From Nitrospirota bacterium (GTDB lineage Bacteria > Nitrospirota > Thermodesulfovibrionia > UBA6902): a stretch of DNA of 11,772 nt. The notes under the pieces were generated by a model. That model made no database searches. It was given only the letters and a program-made list of their open reading frames with translations, and was not told where the DNA came from. Where the stretch lies: NCBI GenBank assembly GCA_024277515.1, contig JAJRVB010000186.1, positions 1 to 11,772 of the forward strand, read 5' to 3'. Position numbers and translations under genes: made by a program. Positions 1 to 5,855 of this stretch are shown here, piece after piece (position 1 is the stretch's first letter; each line of letters starts with the position of its first letter).

Positions 1-202
1 AGTGCGCTACTTTGTAACCGGCCTTTTCCACGGCACGTTCTATTTCCTCCTGTGTAGTTTGAGACTCATCAAATATAACGACCGCGCTGCCGATGCTTAC
101 ATCCGCAGCACTGACACCATTCACACCTTCAATGGCCTTCTAGAGACTGATGGCAGAGTGATGACAGCTCATTCCATCAATCTTCAAGGTTATTTCAGCC
201 AT
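1..202 (-). pseudogene. HMA (heavy-metal-associated) domain protein, broken by in-frame TAG
   Basis: Read on the minus strand from an ATG at 202-200 with a GGAGG six bases upstream, the frame gives MAEITLKIDGMSCHHSAISL, then TAG (142-140), then KAIEGVNGVSAADVSIGSAV and on to ERAVEKAGYKVAH at the window edge. This is the ferredoxin-like HMA fold of CopZ/MerP chaperones and of the N-termini of CopA-type P-type ATPases. Two features are abnormal. The TAG falls where the family usually has Lys, just after the metal loop, and the metal motif reads CHHS instead of CxxC. Everything after the stop still looks like an HMA domain, so the lesion is recent or is a sequence error. About 67 codons are visible, near the full length of a stand-alone chaperone, but the 3' end is outside the window, so the start of a transporter cannot be excluded. 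Confidence 0.72.
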
Positions 203-520
203 TTGCATCCTCCAGTCTTGCTTCCATAACGGGTATTTTTGACTATTCCCCGGTTCTTCATTACAACCACCTCATACAAATATATTTCCAATTAGACTTT
301 AAAACATAATTGTGAAAGCAATATGAAGAAGCGCATGAAATTCATCATTCACAATCTTTTCACAATATATTCATTTTTTATTCGTAATATCCTGATATGT
401 TAAAGACAGAAAGGAGGTAATATCATGAATTAATCAGAGACCGTCAGAGGTTTTCAATCACAGGTTCAAATTTGATTCAGAAAAACATTTAAAATTGATA
501 CAGTCAGAGGAGGGTATTAA
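203..520. other. Divergent intergenic region with TTCACAAT repeats and a two-codon ORF
   Basis: AT-rich region between the broken HMA gene and the Met/Gly-rich exported protein. It contains three copies of an octamer: ATTGTGAA at 309-316 and TTCACAAT at 348-355 and 359-366, the last two spaced by 11 bp, about one helical turn. A very strong Shine-Dalgarno (AAAGGAGGT) near 410-418 precedes ATG-AAT-TAA at 425-433. I could not pick out a convincing sigma-70 promoter for either flanking gene. No longer reading frame of plausible composition was found. Confidence 0.5.
309..366. promoter_or_regulatory. Possible operator: three TTCACAAT octamers
   Basis: ATTGTGAA at 309-316 is the exact reverse complement of TTCACAAT at 348-355 and 359-366. 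The two direct copies are 11 bp apart, which would put them on the same face of the helix. The position between two divergent metal-type genes suits a transcription factor site. No regulator is identified; the octamer is AT-rich, so chance is possible. Confidence 0.3.
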
Positions 521-958
521 ATGAAAAAGATTTTTTTCATAACATTTTTAATCGTCGGATTAACCGCTGGGTACGGTTTTGCCCAGATGGGCGGCCATAT
601 GCAGGGTCAAGGTATGATGGGCGGCCAGGGGCAGCAGCAAACAGGTGACAATCCTGGAGCGCAAGGTTATTACCCCTGTCCCCAGATGATGGGACCCGGC
701 AGTATGGGCCCTGGAATGATGGGGGGCGGCATGGGCCGCGGCATGATGAGCGGCGCCTATGGTCAGCAGGGAGATAACGCAGAGCAATACCGGAAGTTTC
801 TCGACGACACCGCAACTCTCAGAAAAAAACTCCATGACAAGAAGTTTGAATATTTCGAGGCACAGAGAAACCCTGACACAACACGCGATGCTCTCCTGAA
901 AATCGAAAAAGAGATACGCGATATCCAGTGGGATATATATGTAAAATCAGTGAAATAG
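521..958 (+). CDS. Exported Met/Gly-rich protein, Spy/ZraP-like
   Basis: 145 residues, ATG preceded by GAGGAGGG (about seven bases away). Residues 1-21 form a signal peptide (MKKIFFITFLIVGLTAGYGFA, predicted cut before Q22). Residues 22-83 are low-complexity Met, Gly and Gln, with many MGG, GMM and MM pairs. Residues about 86-145 are a charged amphipathic helical segment. This arrangement resembles periplasmic metal-stress proteins of the ZraP/CpxP/Spy group, in which a short helical hairpin acts as chaperone and a flexible region binds metal. Methionine-rich stretches are typical ligands for Cu(I). The divergent HMA gene supports a copper or related metal role, but no motif fixes the metal. 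The gene is apparently monocistronic because a strong terminator follows. It could instead be a general envelope-stress protein. Confidence 0.8.
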   Translation: MKKIFFITFLIVGLTAGYGFAQMGGHMQGQGMMGGQGQQQTGDNPGAQGYYPCPQMMGPGSMGPGMMGGGMGRGMMSGAYGQQGDNAEQYRKFLDDTATLRKKLHDKKFEYFEAQRNPDTTRDALLKIEKEIRDIQWDIYVKSVK

Positions 959-986
959 TTTTGTGAGAACTCAGAATAACAGGTTG

Positions 987-1026
987 GCGGTTGAGAAAGG
1001 AGATAACTTCTCAACCGCTTTTTTTT
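987..1026 (+). terminator. Rho-independent terminator
   Basis: A perfect 11-bp stem (GCGGTTGAGAA at 987-997 paired with TTCTCAACCGC at 1008-1018), a 10-base loop, and eight T at 1019-1026. It ends transcription of the Met/Gly-rich gene 28 bases upstream. On the minus strand the stem has no T-run after it, so it does not obviously serve the convergent TPR gene. Confidence 0.93.
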
Positions 1027-1040
1027 GTAACATGACGGTG

Positions 1041-1745
1041 CTATTTATAAATCTGATTGAACAGCTTGTATGCCAATTGACGGTCAAGGTCAATCAGGAC
1101 CCTGTATTCATCAAAGGCAGAGCTTATGTCATTGAACATGACATAGATACTCCCTAGCCGGTAGTGGGCCTCTGCATAGTCCGGGTTGATTTTGACGGCA
1201 CGCAAAAAGGCCTCTTTTGCCTCTTTTTTATATCGCAAGTCGAGTAAGACTTCTCCCAGTCTGAAATGAGCAGCCGCATTGCCGGGACTGATCCTGATCA
1301 CCTCTTTAAATGCCTGCAGGGCCCGCTGTTCATCTCCCTGTTCCATATAGACATTACCAAGGGCGTAATACGCATCCTCAAAGTCAGGATCAAGGCTGAC
1401 CGCCAGACTGAATGCCCTGACCGCGTAACCTATATCACCTGACTTCTTATAGTTCATGCCGAGCCGGTAATGCGCCTCCGCAAGGTCAGGTCTCTTCCTG
1501 ATGGCTTCCTTAAAGGCCTCCCGCGCTTCTTCTGATTTTTTATCCTTTTCACACGCTGTCCCGAGGTCAAACCATTCATGGGCGGTCCTGCTGCTTTGCT
1601 GAGGCACTTCCTTCACTTCCCGGGATAATTCAGTGCCCCCCTCAATGCCCTCAGCCTGGACCCGCTCCACAGGCACCCTGTCAACACATGCAATCAGGAA
1701 AACCGAAATCAGGAAAGATACAATTATCAGATATTTACCATGCAT
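1041..1745 (-). CDS. TPR-repeat lipoprotein
   Basis: 234 residues. The N-terminus is a lipoprotein signal: hydrophobic residues 5-19 followed by a lipobox LIAC with the lipidated Cys at 20. A linker (21-53) leads into about five tandem 34-residue tetratricopeptide repeats, roughly 54-87, 88-121, 122-155, 156-189 and 190-223, with the typical A-x-x-x-L-G and A-x-x-x-F/Y-x-x-A/V-I pattern and P at repeat ends (RKRPDLAEAHYRLG, KINPDYAEAHYRLG). TPR arrays are protein-binding scaffolds; in lipoproteins they often help assemble envelope complexes, but the partner is not shown here. It starts 20 bases after the stop of the FKBP gene on the same strand and has only a weak GGGA upstream, so it is probably the second gene of that operon. 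No Asp at Cys+2 retention signal is clear: residue 21 is Val and 22 is Asp. Confidence 0.9.
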   Translation of the reverse strand: MHGKYLIIVSFLISVFLIACVDRVPVERVQAEGIEGGTELSREVKEVPQQSSRTAHEWFDLGTACEKDKKSEEAREAFKEAIRKRPDLAEAHYRLGMNYKKSGDIGYAVRAFSLAVSLDPDFEDAYYALGNVYMEQGDEQRALQAFKEVIRISPGNAAAHFRLGEVLLDLRYKKEAKEAFLRAVKINPDYAEAHYRLGSIYVMFNDISSAFDEYRVLIDLDRQLAYKLFNQIYK

Positions 1746-1765
1746 GAGAAAATATTCCCAAACTG

Positions 1766-2452
1766 CTATTTTATGGAAAGCAGCTCCACATCAAAGACAA
1801 GCGCTGCATTCGGCCCGATTTTTCCACCTGCGCCCCTCTCGCCATACGCAAGGTTTGCCGGTATGAAGAGCTGCCACCTGGCCCCTGTTTTCATCAATTG
1901 CAGGGCCTCGGTCCAGCCGGGGATAACGCCATTTACCGGAAAGCTCGCGGGCTTGCCGCGGGCGTATGAGCTGTCAAACTCAGTCCCGTCTATGAGTGTC
2001 CCCTTGTAGTGGACCGTTACCGTATCCGTTAATTTGGGAACATCGCCGTCTCCCTCTTTCTGCACCTTGTACTGCAGGCCGCTCGGCAATGTCTTTACCC
2101 CTTCTTTTTTCCCGTTTTCTGCAAGAAAAGCAGTCCCTTCCCTGCTGTTTTTCTCACCGAGACCTTTGAGTTGACTCTGCTGCTTGGCCATCATCTCTTT
2201 CCTGAACCCGGTCATTGTGCTGCGGAACTGTTCTTCAGTCATCAGCAGTTTGCCGCCTGAGAGCACATCCCTAACACCCCTTGAAAGGAGCTCAGGATCG
2301 ACATCAATAGACTGCCGTTTCAGATTATTCCCAATGTCCATTCCAATACTGTAACTTACCTTGTCCCTCTGCGTTTCGAGTTTTACCGTCTCCCCTGCAA
2401 TGACCATATTCGCCGACAGCACCATACTTACCACTATTAGCAGAAATCTCAT
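1766..2452 (-). CDS. Exported FKBP-type peptidyl-prolyl isomerase (FkpA/Mip-like)
   Basis: 228 residues, ATG preceded by GGAGGAG with close spacing. Signal peptide at 1-19 (ending MVIA before GE). Residues about 30-115 match the helical FKBP N-terminal dimerisation domain (VSYSIGMDIGNNLKRQ, and a Lys/Gln-rich long helix at 84-100). Residues about 122-228 are the FKBP catalytic domain. The residues lining the FKBP12 active site are all present: Y149, F159, D160, F171, V176-I177, W180, Y203 and F220. It should catalyse cis-trans isomerisation of X-Pro bonds and act as a folding chaperone in the periplasm, as a V-shaped dimer in FkpA and Mip. It heads an apparent two-gene operon with the TPR lipoprotein and has a good promoter upstream (2493-2521). 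Confidence 0.94.
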   Translation of the reverse strand: MRFLLIVVSMVLSANMVIAGETVKLETQRDKVSYSIGMDIGNNLKRQSIDVDPELLSRGVRDVLSGGKLLMTEEQFRSTMTGFRKEMMAKQQSQLKGLGEKNSREGTAFLAENGKKEGVKTLPSGLQYKVQKEGDGDVPKLTDTVTVHYKGTLIDGTEFDSSYARGKPASFPVNGVIPGWTEALQLMKTGARWQLFIPANLAYGERGAGGKIGPNAALVFDVELLSIK

Positions 2453-2492
2453 TTCTCCTCCGTTCTGATTGGTATTTTTCTCTTATAGCTGT

Positions 2493-2521
2493 ATTATAAA
2501 AAGATAGATTTCAATAAGCAA
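2493..2521 (-). promoter_or_regulatory. Sigma-70-like promoter for the FKBP operon
   Basis: On the minus strand, TTGCTT (2521-2516), a 17-base spacer, and a perfect TATAAT (2498-2493). Transcription would begin about 35 bases upstream of the FKBP ATG. The -35 box matches TTGACA at four of six positions. Confidence 0.65.
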
Positions 2522-2546
2522 ATTTTCATGAGAAAGGGCCATACAT

Positions 2547-3014
2547 ATGAAAGAACTGTTTGATGAATTCGGGGCCTGCCTGATAGGTGAAAACAGCGCC
2601 TTCAGTTTTTTGTGCGGAGAGAACATGAGCGAGTTGTCCGGTTTTTTTCAGCACAAAACCGTAAAGGCGGGGGAAGTCCTATGGGAGGAAGGGGCCCCCT
2701 CCGATTACGTCGCGATCATCAGTTCAGGAAAGATCGAGATCAAGAAAAAGACGGAATTTGAAGGGAAGCATGTGGTCGTGGGTATTTACAGCCAGGGCGC
2801 CGTTGTCGGAACATTGGGGATTCTGAACGGAGCTCCGAGGGCAGCCACGGCGGTAGCGCTTGAGGATGTCACGCTTCTAATCCTTACTCCGGAAAATTTT
2901 GAAAAACTGATGCAGAAAAATCCCGATCTGGGCATCCGGCTCCTGAAAGGAATGCTCCTTTCCGTCTCCGTGCGGTTAAAAAAGTCCTTTGAACGTCTCT
3001 CAAAATTCTTCTGA
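2547..3014 (+). CDS. Stand-alone cyclic-nucleotide-binding-fold protein
   Basis: 155 residues. Residues about 28-125 are the beta-roll of the CRP/cNMP-binding family (FFQHKTVKAGEVLWEEG, DYVAIISSGKIEI, then the phosphate-binding-cassette region), followed by a long C-terminal helix 120-152. There is no helix-turn-helix or enzymatic domain, so it is not a CRP-type transcription factor by itself. In the cassette (GTLGILNGAPRAATAVA, 88-104), the Arg that contacts the cyclic phosphate is present (R98). The Glu normally after the first Gly, which contacts the ribose 2'-OH, is Thr at 89. It may bind a different ligand or serve as a regulatory subunit; the function is unknown. The SD (GAAAGGG) is moderate. 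It is divergent from the FKBP operon and its stop is only 14 bases from that of the convergent barrel gene. Confidence 0.85.
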   Translation: MKELFDEFGACLIGENSAFSFLCGENMSELSGFFQHKTVKAGEVLWEEGAPSDYVAIISSGKIEIKKKTEFEGKHVVVGIYSQGAVVGTLGILNGAPRAATAVALEDVTLLILTPENFEKLMQKNPDLGIRLLKGMLLSVSVRLKKSFERLSKFF

Positions 3015-3028
3015 GCCAGGGCCCCCTG

Positions 3029-3694
3029 TCAGAATCTGTAACTGATCCCTACTGCTATCACAGGATAGAATTTGTAATTATCCAGTTCATCCTGCAGGTT
3101 CTTTTCTTCCTTTTTCAGCTCACTGAGAAAAGTCGGATCATTTGAGAGCGCTCCGTCTGCAGAAAGCTTGACGTTCGCCGATCCCTGATAAATTGCACCG
3201 AGATCAAACACAAAACCGAACCTTCCGCTCTTTCCAAAAGAGGTGTCCCAGCCCAGCCCAAGGTATGGGGCAAGCTCATTAAAGTCTATCTCGCCGTCAA
3301 GAGTACCGACATCAGCAGCAGTATAGATAATATCACCAATTTTATAAGTAGCAGATGTTTTTGCCACCGACTCGACTTTATTCCCGTTATAGAGCGCGCC
3401 GCCGCTGATCCTGAAGCTCCCCCGGGATGGATGCCAGTCAAGCAAGAGAGAAACACTCTGGAGCGAAACATCAAAGTCATACTCGATGTCTACCTTTGTA
3501 CCGCTGTCACTATAAGTGAAATAGTTCACCCCGAGTCTGGCGCCCAGAGTATCCGTAAATGCCCCTCCTACCTCAATCCCCGCACCTAACGTGCCTGCCT
3601 TCAAACCGATGGACACACCCTGCGCGTTTGCCATGGAAAAACAGAGCAACACAACGGCCAATACCGAAATAACTGCTGATAATTTAATCCTCAC
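3029..3694 (-). CDS. Outer-membrane beta-barrel protein
   Basis: 221 residues from a GTG start with GGAGGT five bases upstream. Residues 1-24 are a signal peptide (…CFSMANA before Q25). The mature protein alternates polar and hydrophobic residues in several amphipathic strands (VSIGLKAGTLGAGIEVGGAF, ARLGVNYFTYS, FDVSLQSVSLLLDWHP, FRISGGALYN, LAPYLGLGWDTSF, GFVFDLGAIYQG, FYPVIAVGISYRF). It ends in the aromatic Phe typical of BAM-inserted barrels. The pattern suits an eight-stranded OmpA/OmpW-like barrel. A charged loop at about 185-205 (KKEEKNLQDELDNYK) precedes the last strand. The substrate or role cannot be told. It lies about 95 bases after leuD on the same strand and has its own strong RBS, so it may be separately transcribed. 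Confidence 0.85.
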   Translation of the reverse strand: MRIKLSAVISVLAVVLLCFSMANAQGVSIGLKAGTLGAGIEVGGAFTDTLGARLGVNYFTYSDSGTKVDIEYDFDVSLQSVSLLLDWHPSRGSFRISGGALYNGNKVESVAKTSATYKIGDIIYTAADVGTLDGEIDFNELAPYLGLGWDTSFGKSGRFGFVFDLGAIYQGSANVKLSADGALSNDPTFLSELKKEEKNLQDELDNYKFYPVIAVGISYRF

Positions 3695-3789
3695 TTTACA
3701 CCTCCGTCGAAATAATAATGTTATGTTCCTGCACTATAAGACTGTTTCGGTATTTATTCCACAGAACTTTACTAATGAAAGGCAGGCGG

Positions 3790-4287
3790 TTACGAAACTT
3801 TTATCCGTTTCTTTGTCCATTCGATGAGCCCCCCGGCCGAGATCAGCTCCTGCATAAAAGGAGGAATGGGCTTCGCACTATATTCTTCCCCTTTCGTCAC
3901 ATTTTTTATAATGCCCCTGTCCGCATCCACTTCAATCTCATCACCCTCACTGATTTTTTCGGATGCATCGTCCGATTCGAAGATGGGAAGCCCTATATTA
4001 AAGGAGTTGCGGTAAAAGATCCTTGCAAAACTCTTTGCCACCACCGCCTGAATGCCGGCAGCCTTTATGGCGATAGGCGCATGCTCTCTTGAAGAACCGC
4101 ACCCGAAATTCGAATCAGCAATTATCATGTCCCCTGCCCTGACTTTTGTGGGGAAGTCCCTGTCAGCATCCTCCATCAGATGCCTTGCAAGCTCCTCAGG
4201 GTCGGATGTATTAAGATAGCGCGCAGGAATGATGGCATCCGTATCTATATTATCACCGAATTTCCAGACTCTGCCTTTTAATATCAT
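3790..4287 (-). CDS. leuD: 3-isopropylmalate dehydratase, small subunit
   Basis: 165 residues, near full length for the short archaeal/bacterial LeuD type. It forms the swivel domain of the isopropylmalate isomerase heterodimer, which converts 2-isopropylmalate to 3-isopropylmalate in leucine synthesis in the cytoplasm. Diagnostic segments are FGDNIDTDAIIPARYL (10-25), the substrate-recognition loop NFGCGSSREHAPIAIK (59-74), and the IFYRNSFNIGLPI strand. Its ATG overlaps the leuC TGA in an ATGA arrangement, with GAGGAGGT just upstream, so the two subunits are translationally coupled. The related homoaconitase/methylcitrate-type small subunits share this fold, so the substrate is assigned by similarity and pairing only. 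Confidence 0.93.
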   Translation of the reverse strand: MILKGRVWKFGDNIDTDAIIPARYLNTSDPEELARHLMEDADRDFPTKVRAGDMIIADSNFGCGSSREHAPIAIKAAGIQAVVAKSFARIFYRNSFNIGLPIFESDDASEKISEGDEIEVDADRGIIKNVTKGEEYSAKPIPPFMQELISAGGLIEWTKKRIKVS

Positions 4288-5540
4288 AGTACCTCCTCAG
4301 GTGTCCCGATCCTGCCGAGTACAGCGGAAGCAGCAGCAACAGCTGGGTTTGAAAGGTATACCTCGCTTTCGGGATGTCCCATTCTGCCTGTAAAGTTTCT
4401 GTTTGTTGTAGCAATTGCCTTCTCGCCCTTTGCAAGTATCCCCATGTGTCCCCCGAGACACGGCCCGCAGGTGGGGGTCGAAAAGACGGCATCCGCCTCG
4501 ACAAATAATTCGGCAAGCCCCTCCCTGACCGCCTCCAGATAAATCTGCTGTGTCGCAGGAATGACGATCATCCTCGTGTTGGGACTGACCTTCTTTCCCC
4601 TGATAATTTCCGCCGCTGCCCTGAGGTCCTCGATCCTCCCGTTTGTACAGGAACCGACAACCACCTGGTCTATTGATACTGAAGAGAGTTCCGCTGCCGG
4701 CTTTGTATTGGAGGGCAGGTGAGGACACGAAACCGTCAGGGGGATTTGTGAGCAGTCATATTCTTTAATATCCACGTATTCTGCATCTTTATCCGCAGTG
4801 TAGAATTTATACTCTCTCTTTGCTCTGCCTTTAACATAATCTTCCGTAATTCTATCAGGAACGATAATACCGTTCTTCCCGCCCGCCTCTATAGCCATGT
4901 TGCAGATCGTGAGCCTTCCGGACATGGGGAGGTAACTGATGACCTCACCCTCAAATTCCATCGCCCTGTAAAGGGCGCCGTCAACTCCAATGTCCCCTAT
5001 TGTGTGCAGGATAAGGTCCTTCCCGCTTACCCATTTGTTTAACGTTCCGTAATAGATAAATTTCATTGACTCCGGCACCCTGAACCAGCACTCTCCGGTC
5101 GCCATGGCAGATGCCACATCAGTAGAACCTACCCCCGTGGAGAATGCACCGAGCGCCCCGTATGTGCAGGTGTGGCTGTCTGCGCCAATAACAAGGTCAC
5201 CAGGGACAACGATCCCCTGTTCCGGAAGGAGCGCATGTTCCACCCCCATCCGCCCGACTTCAAAATAAAGGTCAAGGTCATATTCCTTCGAAAAATCCCT
5301 GAGCATTTTGCACTGCTCTGCTGCCTTGATATCCTTCTGCGGCGCAAAGTGATCAGGAATAAAGGCGATCCTGTCCCTGTCAAACACATCCTTTGCCCCG
5401 ATTTTTTTAAATTCATTGATAGAAATAGGCGCGGTAATATCGTTGGCAAGTATCAGATCTACCTTTGCATTAATCAATTCTCCTGCTGATACATTGTCCC
5501 TGCCAGCGTGCGCTGCAAGGATTTTTTCTGTAATTGTCAC
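4284..5540 (-). CDS. leuC: 3-isopropylmalate dehydratase, large subunit
   Basis: 418 residues from a GTG start with GGAGG four bases upstream. This is the catalytic [4Fe-4S] subunit. The three cluster ligands are visible: C298 in VVVGSCTNGR, and C358 and C361 in PTCGPCLGGH. The DSHTCTYGALGAFSTGVGSTD block (121-141) and the GRMGHPESEVYLSNPAVAAASA block (385-406) are typical of the aconitase superfamily. The length of about 420 is that of the archaeal-type LeuC (HACN family) rather than the ~470-residue enterobacterial form. It forms the leucine-pathway isomerase with leuD, encoded immediately downstream with a four-base overlap. leuA and leuB are not in the window. A homoaconitase or similar substrate is possible in this subfamily. 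Confidence 0.94.
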   Translation of the reverse strand: MTITEKILAAHAGRDNVSAGELINAKVDLILANDITAPISINEFKKIGAKDVFDRDRIAFIPDHFAPQKDIKAAEQCKMLRDFSKEYDLDLYFEVGRMGVEHALLPEQGIVVPGDLVIGADSHTCTYGALGAFSTGVGSTDVASAMATGECWFRVPESMKFIYYGTLNKWVSGKDLILHTIGDIGVDGALYRAMEFEGEVISYLPMSGRLTICNMAIEAGGKNGIIVPDRITEDYVKGRAKREYKFYTADKDAEYVDIKEYDCSQIPLTVSCPHLPSNTKPAAELSSVSIDQVVVGSCTNGRIEDLRAAAEIIRGKKVSPNTRMIVIPATQQIYLEAVREGLAELFVEADAVFSTPTCGPCLGGHMGILAKGEKAIATTNRNFTGRMGHPESEVYLSNPAVAAASAVLGRIGTPEEVL

Positions 5541-5572
5541 GATTCCTCCGGAAATAATATGATCTACTGGAA

Positions 5573-5602
5573 ATACTACAAAATACTACGATAATTAGTC
5601 AA
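5573..5602 (-). promoter_or_regulatory. Sigma-70-like promoter for leuCD
   Basis: On the minus strand, TTGACT (5602-5597), an 18-base spacer, and TAGTAT (5578-5573). The leader to the GTG start would be about 25-30 bases. The -35 has five of six consensus bases; the -10 has five of six. Confidence 0.55.
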
Positions 5603-5642
5603 TTTATCGAACTAAACGGAACATGAGCGCACATTGCCTGGG

Positions 5643-5656
5643 ATAATCATGATTAT
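5643..5656. promoter_or_regulatory. Perfect 14-bp palindrome, candidate operator
   Basis: ATAATCATGATTAT reads identically on both strands. It is about 22 bases upstream of the kinase -35 box and about 40 bases upstream of the leuCD -35, a position suited to an activator or to a shared regulator. No cognate regulator is identified. Confidence 0.35.
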
Positions 5657-5677
5657 GACGTAATAAATAATATAAAA

Positions 5678-5706
5678 TTGACAAATAATCTCATTTATCT
5701 AACAAT
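5678..5706 (+). promoter_or_regulatory. Sigma-70-like promoter for the kinase/response-regulator operon
   Basis: A perfect TTGACA at 5678-5683, a 17-base spacer, and AACAAT at 5701-5706 (four of six against TATAAT). Transcription would begin near 5713, leaving a leader of about 140 bases before the kinase ATG. Confidence 0.6.
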
Positions 5707-5855
5707 ATAGAGTGAGGGGTGTCCGGTCAATGCGAAAAATCGTTTTGCCAAAAATCAAAAAATAACCGATAAGCAGGATTTTGAGTTAATCCCTGGATCA
5801 TCCTGAATATTATTTCGATTAGCAGGGCCGTTTCTGTCTCGCCTGAGGAATAAAG

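Larger units (their letters stand above)
5541..5855. other. Divergent promoter region between leuC and the histidine kinase
   Basis: A 315-base AT-rich region holding a minus-strand promoter for leuCD (5573-5602), a plus-strand promoter for the kinase operon (5678-5706), and between them a perfect 14-bp palindrome (5643-5656). The kinase leader is about 140 bases long. I see no T-box, leucine-rich leader peptide or attenuator hairpin for leuCD. Confidence 0.6.

Noticed and set aside
2..229. Plus-strand open frame of 75 codons at the left edge
   Set aside because: It is the antisense of the HMA domain, whose minus-strand translation is clearly family-like; the plus product has no recognisable feature.
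190..261. Minus-strand 23-codon ORF (MKNRGIVKNTRYGSKTGGCK…) overlapping the HMA start
   Set aside because: Its SD is weak (GAGGTGG) and no family is recognised; it could be a leader peptide, but nothing supports this beyond the open frame.
3015..3028. CAGGG-CC-CCCTG inverted repeat between convergent stops as a terminator
   Set aside because: The stem is short, the loop is too small, and there is no T-run on either strand.
5730..5765. 11-codon basic ORF (MRKIVLPKIKK) in the kinase leader
   Set aside because: GAGGGG lies too far upstream for a good SD and there is no attenuator structure after it.
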